This document shows positions 8,979-17,386 of a stretch of 64,000 bases of DNA, piece after piece. Under the pieces are notes generated by a model. It saw only the letters and a list, made by a program, of their open reading frames with translations. It made no database searches and was not told the origin of the DNA. This stretch comes from [Scytonema hofmanni] UTEX 2349. Lineage in GTDB: Bacteria; Cyanobacteriota; Cyanobacteriia; Cyanobacteriales; Nostocaceae. A program made the translations under genes and the position numbers. The DNA is taken from NCBI RefSeq assembly GCF_000582685.1, contig NZ_KK073768.1, forward strand, positions 4,723,870-4,787,869. Reading direction: 5' to 3'. The number at the start of each line of letters is the position of its first letter. Position 1 is the stretch's first letter.

Positions 8979-9091
8979 CAATACTACTCAGTTAAGGATT
9001 TTTTCTGGTGATTCTAGGCATGTAGAGACGCCAAATTTCGCGTCTCTACAAGGTTTTTGCGTTATCGAATTTTCTTAACCGAGCAGTATTG
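8979..9091. mobile_element. MITE family A, copy 1 (113 bp)
   Basis: The ends CAATACTACTCAGTTAAG (8979-8996) and CTTAACCGAGCAGTATTG (9074-9091) are inverted repeats of 18 bp with two mismatches. An exact 10-bp direct repeat, GCTTGGTATT, flanks the element at 8969-8978 and 9092-9101, which is a target-site duplication. The interior carries a GTAGAGACG...CGTCTCTAC hairpin and no coding sequence, so it would depend on a transposase supplied elsewhere. Confidence 0.85.
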
Positions 9092-9191
9092 GCTTGGTAT
9101 TGACCCGAATGCTGTAAATCTAGCGATCGCTAGATGCTAAAATTCCCTCAACAGCTATAATTTAACATCTATTTAAGCGAGAAATTTCCTT

Positions 9192-10523
9192 GTGGATGTA
9201 ATATTAGAGCGATCGCACGAATTAAAACTAGCCTTAACCGATTTTGTGGTTGATGCTGAAGGGGAACTAGCTACAGCGCTGGAAACCTATGCAGCAGAAC
9301 AATCGCGTCGTGGTTCTGGGGATAGTAAACAGCAAGATTTCATCATTGATAGTTTTGTCATCGAAGGGAAAGTTGGTGATAAAACACCGCTTGATTTGTT
9401 TTTAGACAGTCATCCAGATTTACCAGATACAGAACGCAACCTGATTCGCAGTTGGCAGCGGAGTTTTATAGGCTTGTTTGCCGTAGTTCAAATTTTACCT
9501 GATGGCTTTGAATTAGTGAATTGGCTGACAGAGAAACACTATATTGTCAAGCCAACTGATGCAATAACAATTCAAGAAACGTTGCGGTTTAAAGTAGGAG
9601 AAATTTTCTTAACTCGAATTGCTCCCCTAAACGATACTGAATGGATGTTTTTTGGTTCCCATACACTCTTGGGTAAACTAGGTAAACCAAAATTAGCAGT
9701 AGCGATCGGTAATTTCAAGGATAACTACAAAAATAATCTTTACGGTGATGCCCCAGATTTGTTAGAAGAAGCTTGGCTATCAGTCGAAAAGTATCATCAG
9801 GAATTTGTTGACTTTTTTGGCAGCGATGAAATCACATTGTCGGGATATCAACTTAACAAAAAAATAGTTGAATTCCAAGAGTTAATGACTGAGAAACGCT
9901 TGACAGAAGCAGGGATTGATACTTCTAAATCTTTCGCTGAAGCTGCTGAAGCCGCAGGTATCGACGAAGAGGAAATCAAAGCAGCAGCGGAAGAATTGGG
10001 TGCTGATTCCAAAGTAGTTTCTCAGGTATTTAACAATAAATCTGCCAATAATAAAATGGTGATGCCAAAGGTTGATTTACCTGCGGAACTGAGAAAAGCG
10101 GAACAAGTAACGGCACTTTCTCATCCTCGTTGGGGACAAATGTTTTTACCCACATATGGTAAACTAAAAGCGCTTTTATCAGCTGATGTGCAGAATATTG
10201 AAGGTTCAGAAAAACTAATTCGTTACTTCCTAGAAGATAAAAGTATTAATGCTTTCGTTTGGTATCGGTTAGCTGAACAATACCCAACTCAATTAGAAAA
10301 GGTGTTGCAAAGTTATTTACAGCGTCCTGATTTTGCTTTGGAAGGTGATTTGAAGCCGCTTTTGCAAGAATTTAATAAACTGATTGAGCCAGAGTTACCA
10401 GAAATCGCTAGTGTACCTTTACATCTGCATAACTTGTTTCAGGAAGCTTTGACAGATGTGAATAAATCTAAGTCTAAGGATAAGGGTAAAAAGCCGACTG
10501 CAAAGGGTTTTCAACGAAGTTAA
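9192..10523 (+). CDS. Conserved hypothetical protein (443 aa)
   Basis: Not recognised. A soluble, acidic protein without signal peptide or TM segments. It contains a run of short helical Ala/Glu-rich segments (FAEAAEAAGIDEEEIKAAAEELG, about 250-275) and a Lys-rich tail (KSKSKDKGKKPTAKG). The start is GTG at 9192; the in-frame sequence just upstream lacks a better codon. It stands alone between repeat blocks and is followed by an intrinsic terminator at 10625. Probably a cyanobacterial family protein of unknown role. Confidence 0.75.
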   Translation: MDVILERSHELKLALTDFVVDAEGELATALETYAAEQSRRGSGDSKQQDFIIDSFVIEGKVGDKTPLDLFLDSHPDLPDTERNLIRSWQRSFIGLFAVVQILPDGFELVNWLTEKHYIVKPTDAITIQETLRFKVGEIFLTRIAPLNDTEWMFFGSHTLLGKLGKPKLAVAIGNFKDNYKNNLYGDAPDLLEEAWLSVEKYHQEFVDFFGSDEITLSGYQLNKKIVEFQELMTEKRLTEAGIDTSKSFAEAAEAAGIDEEEIKAAAEELGADSKVVSQVFNNKSANNKMVMPKVDLPAELRKAEQVTALSHPRWGQMFLPTYGKLKALLSADVQNIEGSEKLIRYFLEDKSINAFVWYRLAEQYPTQLEKVLQSYLQRPDFALEGDLKPLLQEFNKLIEPELPEIASVPLHLHNLFQEALTDVNKSKSKDKGKKPTAKGFQRS

Positions 10524-10534
10524 CAAACCGTCTG

Positions 10535-10590
10535 CCCTCAGACTGGAAGTCTGGGGCTATACAAACGAAGTCCGCGATTAGGCGGACTAC
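10535..10590. repeat. Nested-hairpin repeat (GGGGCTA...ACAAA family)
   Basis: Two adjacent hairpins, CAGACTGGAAGTCTG and GTCCGC..GCGGAC, joined by GGGGCTATACAAACGAA. Relatives lie at 30759-30840 and 45582-45634, and a related block at 21803-21848. Confidence 0.65.
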
Positions 10591-10624
10591 ATGATATCAA
10601 TATTAGTACGTGGCGTTTGATTTG

Positions 10625-10650
10625 AAACCCGCTTAGGCGGGTTTTGTTTA
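10625..10650 (+). terminator. Intrinsic terminator
   Basis: Perfect 8-bp stem AAACCCGC / GCGGGTTT with loop TTAG, followed by TTGTTTATTT. It is positioned after the 443-residue gene on the plus strand. Confidence 0.75.
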
Positions 10651-10682
10651 TTTAGCCGCGACTTCAGTCGTTAGGCATTTTA

Positions 10683-12065
10683 TTAGCGGGTTGTGATTGT
10701 TAATACTTGGGGTGGGGTGGCATCTGGGGGATAGAGGAAGTCTAATTCGATGTCGGTGCGATCGCCTGCTTTTAAGTTTACCACTGCTAATGCTTCACCC
10801 TGTTGACCTCTTTTTTGCACTAAATGTATAAGTTTAGTTTGTAGTTTACTTTGCTCATCTTTGTAACGTAGTTGCACTGTACCGCGAAAGAACACTTGCG
10901 GTCCGGGTATGCTCAAAAAGCGTAAGCCTCGATTTACTAGTTTATCTTCCTTCAGTGGTGTTTGCATTGATATAGTTACAATGCGCCGACTTTGAGTATT
11001 ATTATATAGTGGCAATTTGAGACTATATTTAATTCCATAGTTGCCGTGAGCGCGATATGCGGTATCAGGATAGCGTACCAACATCGGCGCACTTTGAATT
11101 TGATTAGTTCCCAAGCTACCACCCTCAACTGTACTCAGAGCGTAAGAAAAGGCTTGACCGGGTTGGGGAATAGTCAGATATTTAGCTTGGGGACGATCTA
11201 CTAATAAAGCTTTCCACTCAGAACCTTGGGCAACACCGGCGACACGACCATATATTATTGGTTTACCACTATTTGGCTCAGTGGGTATTTTATCACGGGG
11301 TCCTGCTAAATCACCATTATTTAGGAGAGTTTGCCATTCTTGCAGAGAAGGCGATCGCTCACTACCATCAGAATTTATCGGTGCAAACATTGCAAGGCTT
11401 GCTGCATAAATTCTACCACTACTCTGTAGATGTATCAATGTTGATCGACCATTTAAAGGCGGTGTCAAGTCCTTAACGGGAATTGGCTGATTTAACAACA
11501 TCTGACTTTGCCCAGGCGGAATGACAATTTGCGCTGGTAAAATTGGTTGTCGCAGTTTTCTTAGAATATCACTCATGACGCGATCGCCTGGACCTGCGAA
11601 AACTGTACCTAAAGAATTATCAATAATAGATGGCAATTGTATAAACGGTGCATCTGGTTGACTTAAATAACTCGCTCCCGGTAAAACATTTACCTTCACC
11701 GATTGTTTCGTTGGGTTGTGCAGAATTATCCCTAAATACAATGTCCGCAAATTATTTGGAGGTTCGGCTCTGGCAATATGATGAGCGAAAATATCAAATC
11801 TTCCCCGAAAAGGAAAATTCAAATGTGCCTGTGGCACTTTTTTCCCAGATGAAGGAAAGGTAGAAAGTAAAATCCCTTCCTTCAAAACTAATTCTGGACT
11901 ATTACTGTTAAACACAGGCACATTATCTAACTGTCCGGATAAAGGACGCACTTCTTGCTGTTGTACCACTTCCTCAGGTTGTGCTGGAAGAGTTGTTTGA
12001 GCGATGGGAAAAATTAGTAAAAAAGGCAACATAAATCTACATATTTGTTCACTATCCAGACGCAA
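10683..12065 (-). CDS. DUF3370 family protein, secreted
   Basis: A 460-residue protein with an N-terminal signal segment (MLPFLLIFPIAQTTLPAQP after residue 11) and then a long beta-rich soluble region typical of the cyanobacterial DUF3370 family (LPGASYLSQPDAPF, VFAGPGDRVMSDILR, LQSSGRIYAASLAMFAP). The function is unknown; the location is presumably periplasmic or cell surface. The M at residue 12 (position 12032) is an alternative start closer to the signal peptide. It lies 6 bp downstream of the C15 peptidase-like gene and is probably co-transcribed with it. Confidence 0.8.
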   Translation of the reverse strand: MRLDSEQICRFMLPFLLIFPIAQTTLPAQPEEVVQQQEVRPLSGQLDNVPVFNSNSPELVLKEGILLSTFPSSGKKVPQAHLNFPFRGRFDIFAHHIARAEPPNNLRTLYLGIILHNPTKQSVKVNVLPGASYLSQPDAPFIQLPSIIDNSLGTVFAGPGDRVMSDILRKLRQPILPAQIVIPPGQSQMLLNQPIPVKDLTPPLNGRSTLIHLQSSGRIYAASLAMFAPINSDGSERSPSLQEWQTLLNNGDLAGPRDKIPTEPNSGKPIIYGRVAGVAQGSEWKALLVDRPQAKYLTIPQPGQAFSYALSTVEGGSLGTNQIQSAPMLVRYPDTAYRAHGNYGIKYSLKLPLYNNTQSRRIVTISMQTPLKEDKLVNRGLRFLSIPGPQVFFRGTVQLRYKDEQSKLQTKLIHLVQKRGQQGEALAVVNLKAGDRTDIELDFLYPPDATPPQVLTITTR

Positions 12066-12071
12066 ATAATT

Positions 12072-12584
12072 TTATAGAAGTGCCAATTTGTCAACAATCA
12101 ATAAGAAATCAGCAAAAATTCCCTCCAAATTTTCTTGAGTCAAAACGGGAACGTGAACAAAGATGCAACCAATTGTGAGTTGCTGCTCTCTCAAATAGTC
12201 CAAGACTGAATAGTAAAGAGCCTCGCAGACGAATTTGCCGCAGTCATGGCTAATCTCAATTGTGTTTGCTTCCGCGACTAGTTGTTCTAAATCTACCGTT
12301 GTCTGCAAAATATTTTCTGCGTAACTGGCAATTTTTTCAACACTCAATTGTTTACGGCTTTCTGCCATGCCACAAAGGATGATGTAATTTGGTTGAACAA
12401 CTTGGATTTTTGCCTTAACCTGAGAGCTGGCAAGCTGTACATCGACTGGCAACTGTCGCAAAAAAGTCAAATTATAAGCAAGCGAGTTAAGTTTGCCGAC
12501 TTCGATCAATAAATCATCAGAGGAATTTGACTGTTGATGAGGCAACCAAATGTCAAAAGAAGTTAATAGAATTCTTTTCTTCAT
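12072..12584 (-). CDS. Pyroglutamyl-peptidase I-like protein (peptidase C15)
   Basis: A 170-residue protein with the C15 layout: start ILLTSFDIWLPHQQSNSS (counterpart of TGFEPFGGxxxNPS), CGMAESRKQLSVEKIA with E83, SHDCGKFVCEALYY with C120, and CIFVHVP with H144. The Glu-Cys-His catalytic set is therefore present. The family removes N-terminal pyroglutamate from peptides in the cytoplasm. It is shorter than the usual 200-215 residues and divergent around the first loop, so the substrate could differ. It precedes the DUF3370 gene by 6 bp. Confidence 0.75.
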   Translation of the reverse strand: MKKRILLTSFDIWLPHQQSNSSDDLLIEVGKLNSLAYNLTFLRQLPVDVQLASSQVKAKIQVVQPNYIILCGMAESRKQLSVEKIASYAENILQTTVDLEQLVAEANTIEISHDCGKFVCEALYYSVLDYLREQQLTIGCIFVHVPVLTQENLEGIFADFLLIVDKLALL

Positions 12585-12642
12585 AACAAAACTTATTTAG
12601 AATATAAAAAGTCTCCCTAATAAATTTACAAGGAGCAAGTAA

Positions 12643-13278
12643 ATGCCGGTAATTGCAGTCATAGATTATGAGATGGGAAATTTGCATTCCGTCTGTAAAG
12701 GTTTGGAAAAAGCAGGGGCAACTCCGAAGATTACTCACTCTTCAAAAGATTTACAACAAGCAGATGCAGTTATTTTGCCAGGAGTGGGAGCATTCGATCC
12801 CGCAATGCAACATATAAGAGCGCGTAGTTTAGAACAACCAATAAAAGAAGCGATCGCTAGCGGCAAACCTTTCTTAGGTATTTGTTTAGGATTGCAAATT
12901 CTTTTTGAATCTAGTGAAGAAGGCAAACTACCAGGACTGGGGATTATCAAAGGAAAAGTGCGACGGTTTATTCACGAACCCGGAATTACTATTCCCCACA
13001 TGGGTTGGAATCAACTGCAATTGACTCAGCCAAAAAGTATTTTATGGGAGCATTTGCCTTATCAGCCTTGGGTATATTTTGTCCATTCTTACTATGTTGA
13101 CCCAATTGACCCCCAAGTCCGCGCTGCCACAGTTACCCACGGTAATCAAACCGTCACAGCAGCGATCGCAACCGATAACCTCATGGCAGTCCAATTCCAT
13201 CCCGAAAAATCCTCTAATATAGGACTGCAAATCCTCTCTAATTTTGTTTCTCAAGTCCGCGAAAAAATTCCTGCATAA
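12643..13278 (+). CDS. hisH: Imidazole glycerol phosphate synthase, glutaminase subunit
   Basis: Supplies ammonia from glutamine to HisF at the fifth step of histidine synthesis. The 211-residue class I amidotransferase shows LPGVGAFDPAM, the nucleophile elbow GICLG (C81) and the triad partners H186 and E188 in QFHPEKSS. A strong ribosome-binding site (AAGGAG) precedes the ATG. The partner hisF is not in the window, which is normal for cyanobacteria with scattered his genes. Confidence 0.97.
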   Translation: MPVIAVIDYEMGNLHSVCKGLEKAGATPKITHSSKDLQQADAVILPGVGAFDPAMQHIRARSLEQPIKEAIASGKPFLGICLGLQILFESSEEGKLPGLGIIKGKVRRFIHEPGITIPHMGWNQLQLTQPKSILWEHLPYQPWVYFVHSYYVDPIDPQVRAATVTHGNQTVTAAIATDNLMAVQFHPEKSSNIGLQILSNFVSQVREKIPA

Positions 13279-13357
13279 TATAAATGTGAGTTTTATGTTT
13301 AGCCTCTAGTCATTAGTCCTCACATCCATTGGACTAATGACGAATGACCAATTAAAA

Positions 13358-13903
13358 ATGAGTCTGAGAATTTACGGTAATCGCCAGATAAAAACTTTAC
13401 CTGGACAAGATACCCGACCCACTAGTGCGCGGGTACGAGAAGCAGTTTTTAATATTTGGCAGGGAGAAATAGCTGGTTGTCGCTGGCTGGATTTGTGCGC
13501 CGGTAGCGGTTCAATGGGGGCAGAAGCCTTATCTAGAGGAGCCAGCTTAGTAGTTGGCATTGAACAATCGAGCCGAGCCTGTGCCATTATTCAACAGAAC
13601 TGGCAGCAAGTACAAAAGGAAGATCAGGAATTTCAAGTGCTGCGGGGAAACGTATTGCAGCGCTTAAAAAACTTATCCGGTAAGCAATTTGATAAGATTT
13701 ATTTCGATCCGCCTTATGCCAGTGGATTATATCAAGCAGTGTTAGAAGCGATCGCGGTAGGTCAGCTTTTAGATTCTAGCGGCGAAATCGCAGCAGAACA
13801 TAGTCCGCAAAATTGGATAGCCCCAATAATTCCAGCTTGGGAAATATGCCGCGAGAAAGTTTACGGCAACACCGCTTTGACATTTTACAGGATTCGAGAA
13901 TGA
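13358..13903 (+). CDS. rsmD: 16S rRNA (guanine966-N2)-methyltransferase
   Basis: Methylates G966 of 16S rRNA using SAM. The protein has about 181 residues: start SLRIYGNRQIKTLPGQDTRPT, SAM motif LDLCAGSGSMGAEALSRGA, and the catalytic DPPY in IYFDPPYASG. An in-frame ATG at 13337 exists, but the family begins at MSLRIYG, so 13358 is chosen. It lies about 80 bp after hisH. The stop is directly followed by a low-complexity G-rich repeat tract. Confidence 0.93.
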   Translation: MSLRIYGNRQIKTLPGQDTRPTSARVREAVFNIWQGEIAGCRWLDLCAGSGSMGAEALSRGASLVVGIEQSSRACAIIQQNWQQVQKEDQEFQVLRGNVLQRLKNLSGKQFDKIYFDPPYASGLYQAVLEAIAVGQLLDSSGEIAAEHSPQNWIAPIIPAWEICREKVYGNTALTFYRIRE

Positions 13904-13904
13904 G

Positions 13905-14070
13905 GACGGGGAGAGGGGGAGATGGGGAGAGGGGGGACAAGGGGACAAGGAGACAAGGGGGAGCAGGGGAGGCAGGGGAGGCAGGGGAGGCAGGGGGAGC
14001 AGGGGGAGTTAGAATTACCAATGCCCAATGCCCCATGCCCCATGCCCAATGCCCAATGCCCAATGCCCAA
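13905..14070. repeat. Low-complexity tandem repeats between rsmD and petG
   Basis: G-rich 9-mers (GGCAGGGGA type, about 13930-14008) followed by heptamers CCCAATG/CCCCATG (about 14020-14068). The array reaches to within a few bases of the petG stop codon. Long reading frames here on both strands are artefacts of the repeat. Confidence 0.85.
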
Positions 14071-14071
14071 T

Positions 14072-14185
14072 TTATAAGCCGAGTTGATCGCCGCGTTTGA
14101 ATTGCTCGTAAGCCTTGTAAAACAAGCCAGCCAGGGTGACAACAATCAAACCAATAACAATGCCTGATAGCAGGGGTTCAACCAC
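14072..14185 (-). CDS. petG: Cytochrome b6f complex subunit V (PetG)
   Basis: A 37-residue single-span thylakoid membrane protein needed for assembly or stability of the cytochrome b6f complex. The sequence VEPLLSGIVIGLIVVTLAGL followed by FYKAYEQFKRGDQLGL is the typical PetG pattern: N-terminal VEPLLSG, one TM helix, then a basic C-terminus. The start is GTG at 14185, with an AGGAG ribosome-binding site about 8 nt upstream. The longer frame starting at 14260 is spurious. Its 3' end abuts a heptamer repeat array. Confidence 0.95.
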   Translation of the reverse strand: MVEPLLSGIVIGLIVVTLAGLFYKAYEQFKRGDQLGL

Positions 14186-14374
14186 TGTAAGTCTCCTATA
14201 ATTAACGTTTTCTGCTTTCAATTCTACCAAATTGGGGATTGATGCCCAATTGAATTGCATTTTTGGATGCTAAAGAAAATGACAAAACTTAAATTTGTGC
14301 TTGCAGACACAATCAAGAACTTTTAAGCTATGTGTATGAAATGAAAAGTTTCTTATAGTTTTACAGCAAACCCT

Positions 14375-14749
14375 TTGGATAACCAGATTACTAAACCTGA
14401 AATTCTGATTCAGCGGATCGCTTTGTTTGCCGTAGCGATTCTGCTAGCAATCCTTTTGGGCATTTTTGCTGTTCGCACCCTCAGAGCGTCCGATCCATAT
14501 GTTAAAAGTGTTCTATCGCTGACAGGAGACCGAATTCAAGGACACGCTATCTTTCAAATAAACTGTGCGGGTTGTCACGGCTTAGAAGGTTCTGGACGAG
14601 TGGGTCCGAGTTTGCAAGCCGTTTCCAAGCGAAAGTCACGTTATGGGCTGATTCACCAAGTAATCAGCGGTGACACCCCACCAATGCCAAAATTCAAGCC
14701 GAGCGTCAAAGAAATGGCGGATCTGTTGAACTATTTGGAGAGTCTTTGA
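14375..14749 (+). CDS. cytM: Membrane-anchored c-type cytochrome (CytM-like)
   Basis: A 124-residue protein: an N-terminal TM anchor (about 14-34), then a single cytochrome c domain with the haem motif CAGCH and the axial Met in PPMPKF. The NCAGCHGLEGSG...VGPSLQAVS layout resembles cyanobacterial CytM, a low-abundance cytochrome linked to respiratory/photosynthetic electron flow. The only start in frame is TTG at 14375. It is divergent from petG, with about 190 bp between them. The exact CytM assignment is from memory of the family and is moderately sure. Confidence 0.8.
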   Translation: MDNQITKPEILIQRIALFAVAILLAILLGIFAVRTLRASDPYVKSVLSLTGDRIQGHAIFQINCAGCHGLEGSGRVGPSLQAVSKRKSRYGLIHQVISGDTPPMPKFKPSVKEMADLLNYLESL

Positions 14750-14786
14750 GATTAGGGGCTGGGGACTGTTTAATATAGCAGTTCAA

Positions 14787-15248
14787 ATGAACTACCCGGT
14801 TCAGAGGGCTTCCAACTTGATTGCGATCGCTGTCTTGGGATTTGGTATGGCAATCAGCGTCGCACCACTAACTACTACAGTCATCGGAGCGGTGAAAGTA
14901 GAGCAAGCTGGAACGGCTTCGGGGATTAATAATGCAGTTGCTCGCACTGCGAGTTTACTTGCGATCGCCATTTTTAGTCTCATCGTTTCCCATACCTTTA
15001 ATTCTGCTCTTGATACTCGTTTAACACAGCTACAAATACCACCATCAGTCCAACAAATGTTAGCTGGAGCAGAAATTCCACCTGGATTAAGTGAAGCGGT
15101 TGCTTCGGTATTGAAAAGCGCGATCGCTCAATCATTTGTAAGTAGTTTTCGTTTAGTTATGCTGATTGCATCTGGACTAGCGATTATTAGTGCGATCGTT
15201 GCTGCGTTGATGATTAAGCCGCAAGACACCCCGTCGAACTCACCTTAA
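14787..15248 (+). pseudogene. C-terminal remnant of a DHA2/EmrB-type MFS transporter
   Basis: The 153-residue frame matches only the last third of a 14-TM drug/H+ antiporter: APLTTTVIGAVKVEQAGTASGINNAVARTA corresponds to the conserved segment before TM13, and a last TM helix follows. The N-terminal 300 or so residues are absent and the region upstream is the cytochrome gene, so this is a decayed gene. A family A MITE inserted exactly at the stop codon: the last codons AAC TCA CCT lie in the target duplication and the TAA is completed by the element's first bases. Confidence 0.8.
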
Positions 15249-15381
15249 TACTGCTCGGTTAAGCCCAAAAACCTTAACCCGTGTAGGTTGGGTTGAGGAA
15301 CGAAACCCAACATTTGGGGGGCTTTGTTGGGTTTCGCAGAGCCTCAACCCAACCTACGATTTCCTTAACCGAGCAGTATTG
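15246..15381. mobile_element. MITE family A, copy 2 (136 bp)
   Basis: The ends TAATACTGCTCGGTTAAG (15246-15263) and CTTAACCGAGCAGTATTG (15364-15381) are inverted. The exact 10-bp duplication GAACTCACCT flanks it at 15236-15245 and 15382-15391. The interior is a second, longer palindrome (GTAGGTTGGGTTGAGG / CCTCAACCCAACCTAC), unlike the hairpin inside copy 1. Confidence 0.88.
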
Positions 15382-15391
15382 GAACTCACCT

Positions 15392-15714
15392 TAACTGAGC
15401 CTGGGTAATTTTTCCTGCTTCTTAATAAACATCTCCAAAAAAGATGTAGAGACGTAGCATTGCTACGTCTAATCCAGGGTTCTGGGCAACGCATAATTAA
15501 TTTCTACTCCTATGTCTAATGTGAACTTTTGTATTGTTTAGGGAAAATTATCCTTTTGAGTTTGAAGAGCAAATAGTAGCAGTTCATAAATTTTTGCTTA
15601 ACAGAGGTGGTTTCTAGATTCGTATGGATCTGCTAAATTTTATGACAACTAACCTCAAACTTTCATGCAATAAGAATTGCAACGAGTAATAACTTTACCA
15701 AGAGAAAATTTATC
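15392..15714. other. Intergenic region before the S8 protease
   Basis: No gene. It contains a short GTAGAGACGTAGCATTGCTACGTCT hairpin remnant near 15444-15469 and AT-rich sequence that probably carries the protease promoter; no clear -35/-10 pair was assigned. Confidence 0.5.
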
Positions 15715-17001
15715 ATGAGTAATGGTTCATCAACACATCCCATAGAAACAACAGGTCGTTATTTGGTTCTTCTGCCCGAAGGAGGAGCAAGTTCTGGAAT
15801 CAGAGCATTAACTGACTCAACGGGGGTCAGAGATATTGACGATTCTGCCCTTAGTAATATAGGGGTTGCCATAGTTACACTAGATCCAAATCAATTACAG
15901 TCTCTTAATGCTGCTGTAGCTGGTCCACAGCCTATATTAGCTGTCGAACCAGAACAGATTATGTATGCGATCGGAAGCATTGTAATTAACGGAGATACCG
16001 CTAACTATCTTCAAGGTTACAAAGAGGGTGTAACCAATCTAGTAAATAGTTTGAGTAATGGTGCAGTTACGCCAGGAAAAGAACTTACCACTTCTGCATT
16101 TTCCGATGGTGCTACAACCTGGGGACTACAAGCAACTAAAGTTGTCAGTAGTCGCTATACTGGTTCAGGTATTAAAATTGCAGTTCTTGATACAGGTCTA
16201 GATTTAACCCACCCTGATTTTGCTGGTCGCACTATTACCAGTGAATCTTTTATCCCAGGGGAAACAGTTCAAGATTTATACGGTCACGGAACTCACTGTA
16301 TTGGAACTTCTTGTGGACTTTTAAATCCACCTGACCCATCTTCTCCTATGCGTTATGGCATTGCTTATAATGCAGAAATATTTGTCGGTAAAGTTTTGAG
16401 TAACGAAGGTTCAGGGGCTGATGGAGGTATTTTAACTGGTATTGATCGGGCAATTAGTAATGGTTGTCAAATTATCTCAATGTCTTTAGGTGCGCCTACC
16501 CGTCCTAGAGATACTTACTCGCAGATTTATGAGGCTGTTGCAAAACGCGCCCTCAGTCGAGGCACTTTAATTATTGCTGCTGCGGGAAATGAGAGTAGTA
16601 GACCTGGTTTTGCTAATCCCGTAGGTCGTCCCGCTAATTGTCCCTCAATCTTAGCTGTAGCTGCTGTAGACAACCAATTACAAATTGCTTCTTTCTCCAA
16701 CAGTTCAATTAATCCTGATGGCGGAGGGATTGATATTGCAGGACCAGGTGTAAATGTTTATTCTACTTGGTCAACAGATCCAATGACAGTTCGACCACCT
16801 AATGGTTTAGGACCATCAAGATATATCGCAATTAATGGTACTAGCATGGCAACGCCTCACGTAGCGGGAATTGCAGCCCTCTATGCAGAAGCAACTGGAA
16901 AAACTGGATTTGAATTATGGGCTTTGTTGATGCAAAATGCTCAAAGATTAGCTCTACCTTCAGTTGACGTGGGAATTGGTTTGGTTCAAGCACCCGTTTA
17001 A
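15715..17001 (+). CDS. Subtilisin-like serine protease (S8)
   Basis: A 428-residue protease. An I9-like propeptide region (about 14-86, ending PILAVEPEQIMYAI) precedes the catalytic domain with D159 (IAVLDTGLD), H191 (YGHGTHCIGT), the oxyanion Asn N292 (AAAGNES) and S377 (NGTSMATPHVAG). No classical signal peptide is seen, so it may act in the cytoplasm or use another route. A small I9-like protein gene follows at 17387, probably its inhibitor or folding partner. The catalytic residues are all present, so activity is expected. Confidence 0.92.
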   Translation: MSNGSSTHPIETTGRYLVLLPEGGASSGIRALTDSTGVRDIDDSALSNIGVAIVTLDPNQLQSLNAAVAGPQPILAVEPEQIMYAIGSIVINGDTANYLQGYKEGVTNLVNSLSNGAVTPGKELTTSAFSDGATTWGLQATKVVSSRYTGSGIKIAVLDTGLDLTHPDFAGRTITSESFIPGETVQDLYGHGTHCIGTSCGLLNPPDPSSPMRYGIAYNAEIFVGKVLSNEGSGADGGILTGIDRAISNGCQIISMSLGAPTRPRDTYSQIYEAVAKRALSRGTLIIAAAGNESSRPGFANPVGRPANCPSILAVAAVDNQLQIASFSNSSINPDGGGIDIAGPGVNVYSTWSTDPMTVRPPNGLGPSRYIAINGTSMATPHVAGIAALYAEATGKTGFELWALLMQNAQRLALPSVDVGIGLVQAPV

Positions 17002-17019
17002 CATAACGTAAGTTAGGCT

Positions 17020-17192
17020 AGATTCAATTCTGACTTTTCACGGTATGTGGATTCATGTCATTTTTGGGGTTTCCCAAGCCGTGATTTTTCCATTAGCTAT
17101 CTTCATTAACTCAATGCTATTGAGAATTAAGCTGTAGAAAAATCACGGTTTTTTGGGCTTGAGAACTGACAGTGAAAAGTCAGATTGAATCT
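17020..17192. repeat. Large nested inverted repeat (MITE-like, 173 bp)
   Basis: The outer arms at 17020-17043 and 17169-17192 read AGATTCAATTCTGACTTTTC and GAAAAGTCAGATTGAATCT (one base indel). The inner arms AAGCCGTGATTTTTC and GAAAAATCACGG (17076-17090, 17137-17148) extend the fold. No target duplication is obvious. In place it could also act as a transcription terminator for the protease. Confidence 0.65.
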
Positions 17193-17386
17193 TGCTAGGA
17201 TAGTAAGTAGGTAGATATAAAAAAGACAAAAATCAGCCCATCTTTTATCGGAGTTAAGACAAGTTGAATTATAATTCTTGGAAACTCTTGGGTAGTAAAA
17301 AGTTGGCGATATTATGTTTAGCTGTAACTATTTACTTATCAAGCGATCTATCTACCCAAAATTCACTCTTCATTCGAGGTACTAAG

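Noticed and set aside
13776..14145. Overlapping reading frames on both strands between rsmD and petG
   Set aside because: Low-complexity Gly/Ala or Pro/Ser products from G-rich repeats; petG is the only real gene.
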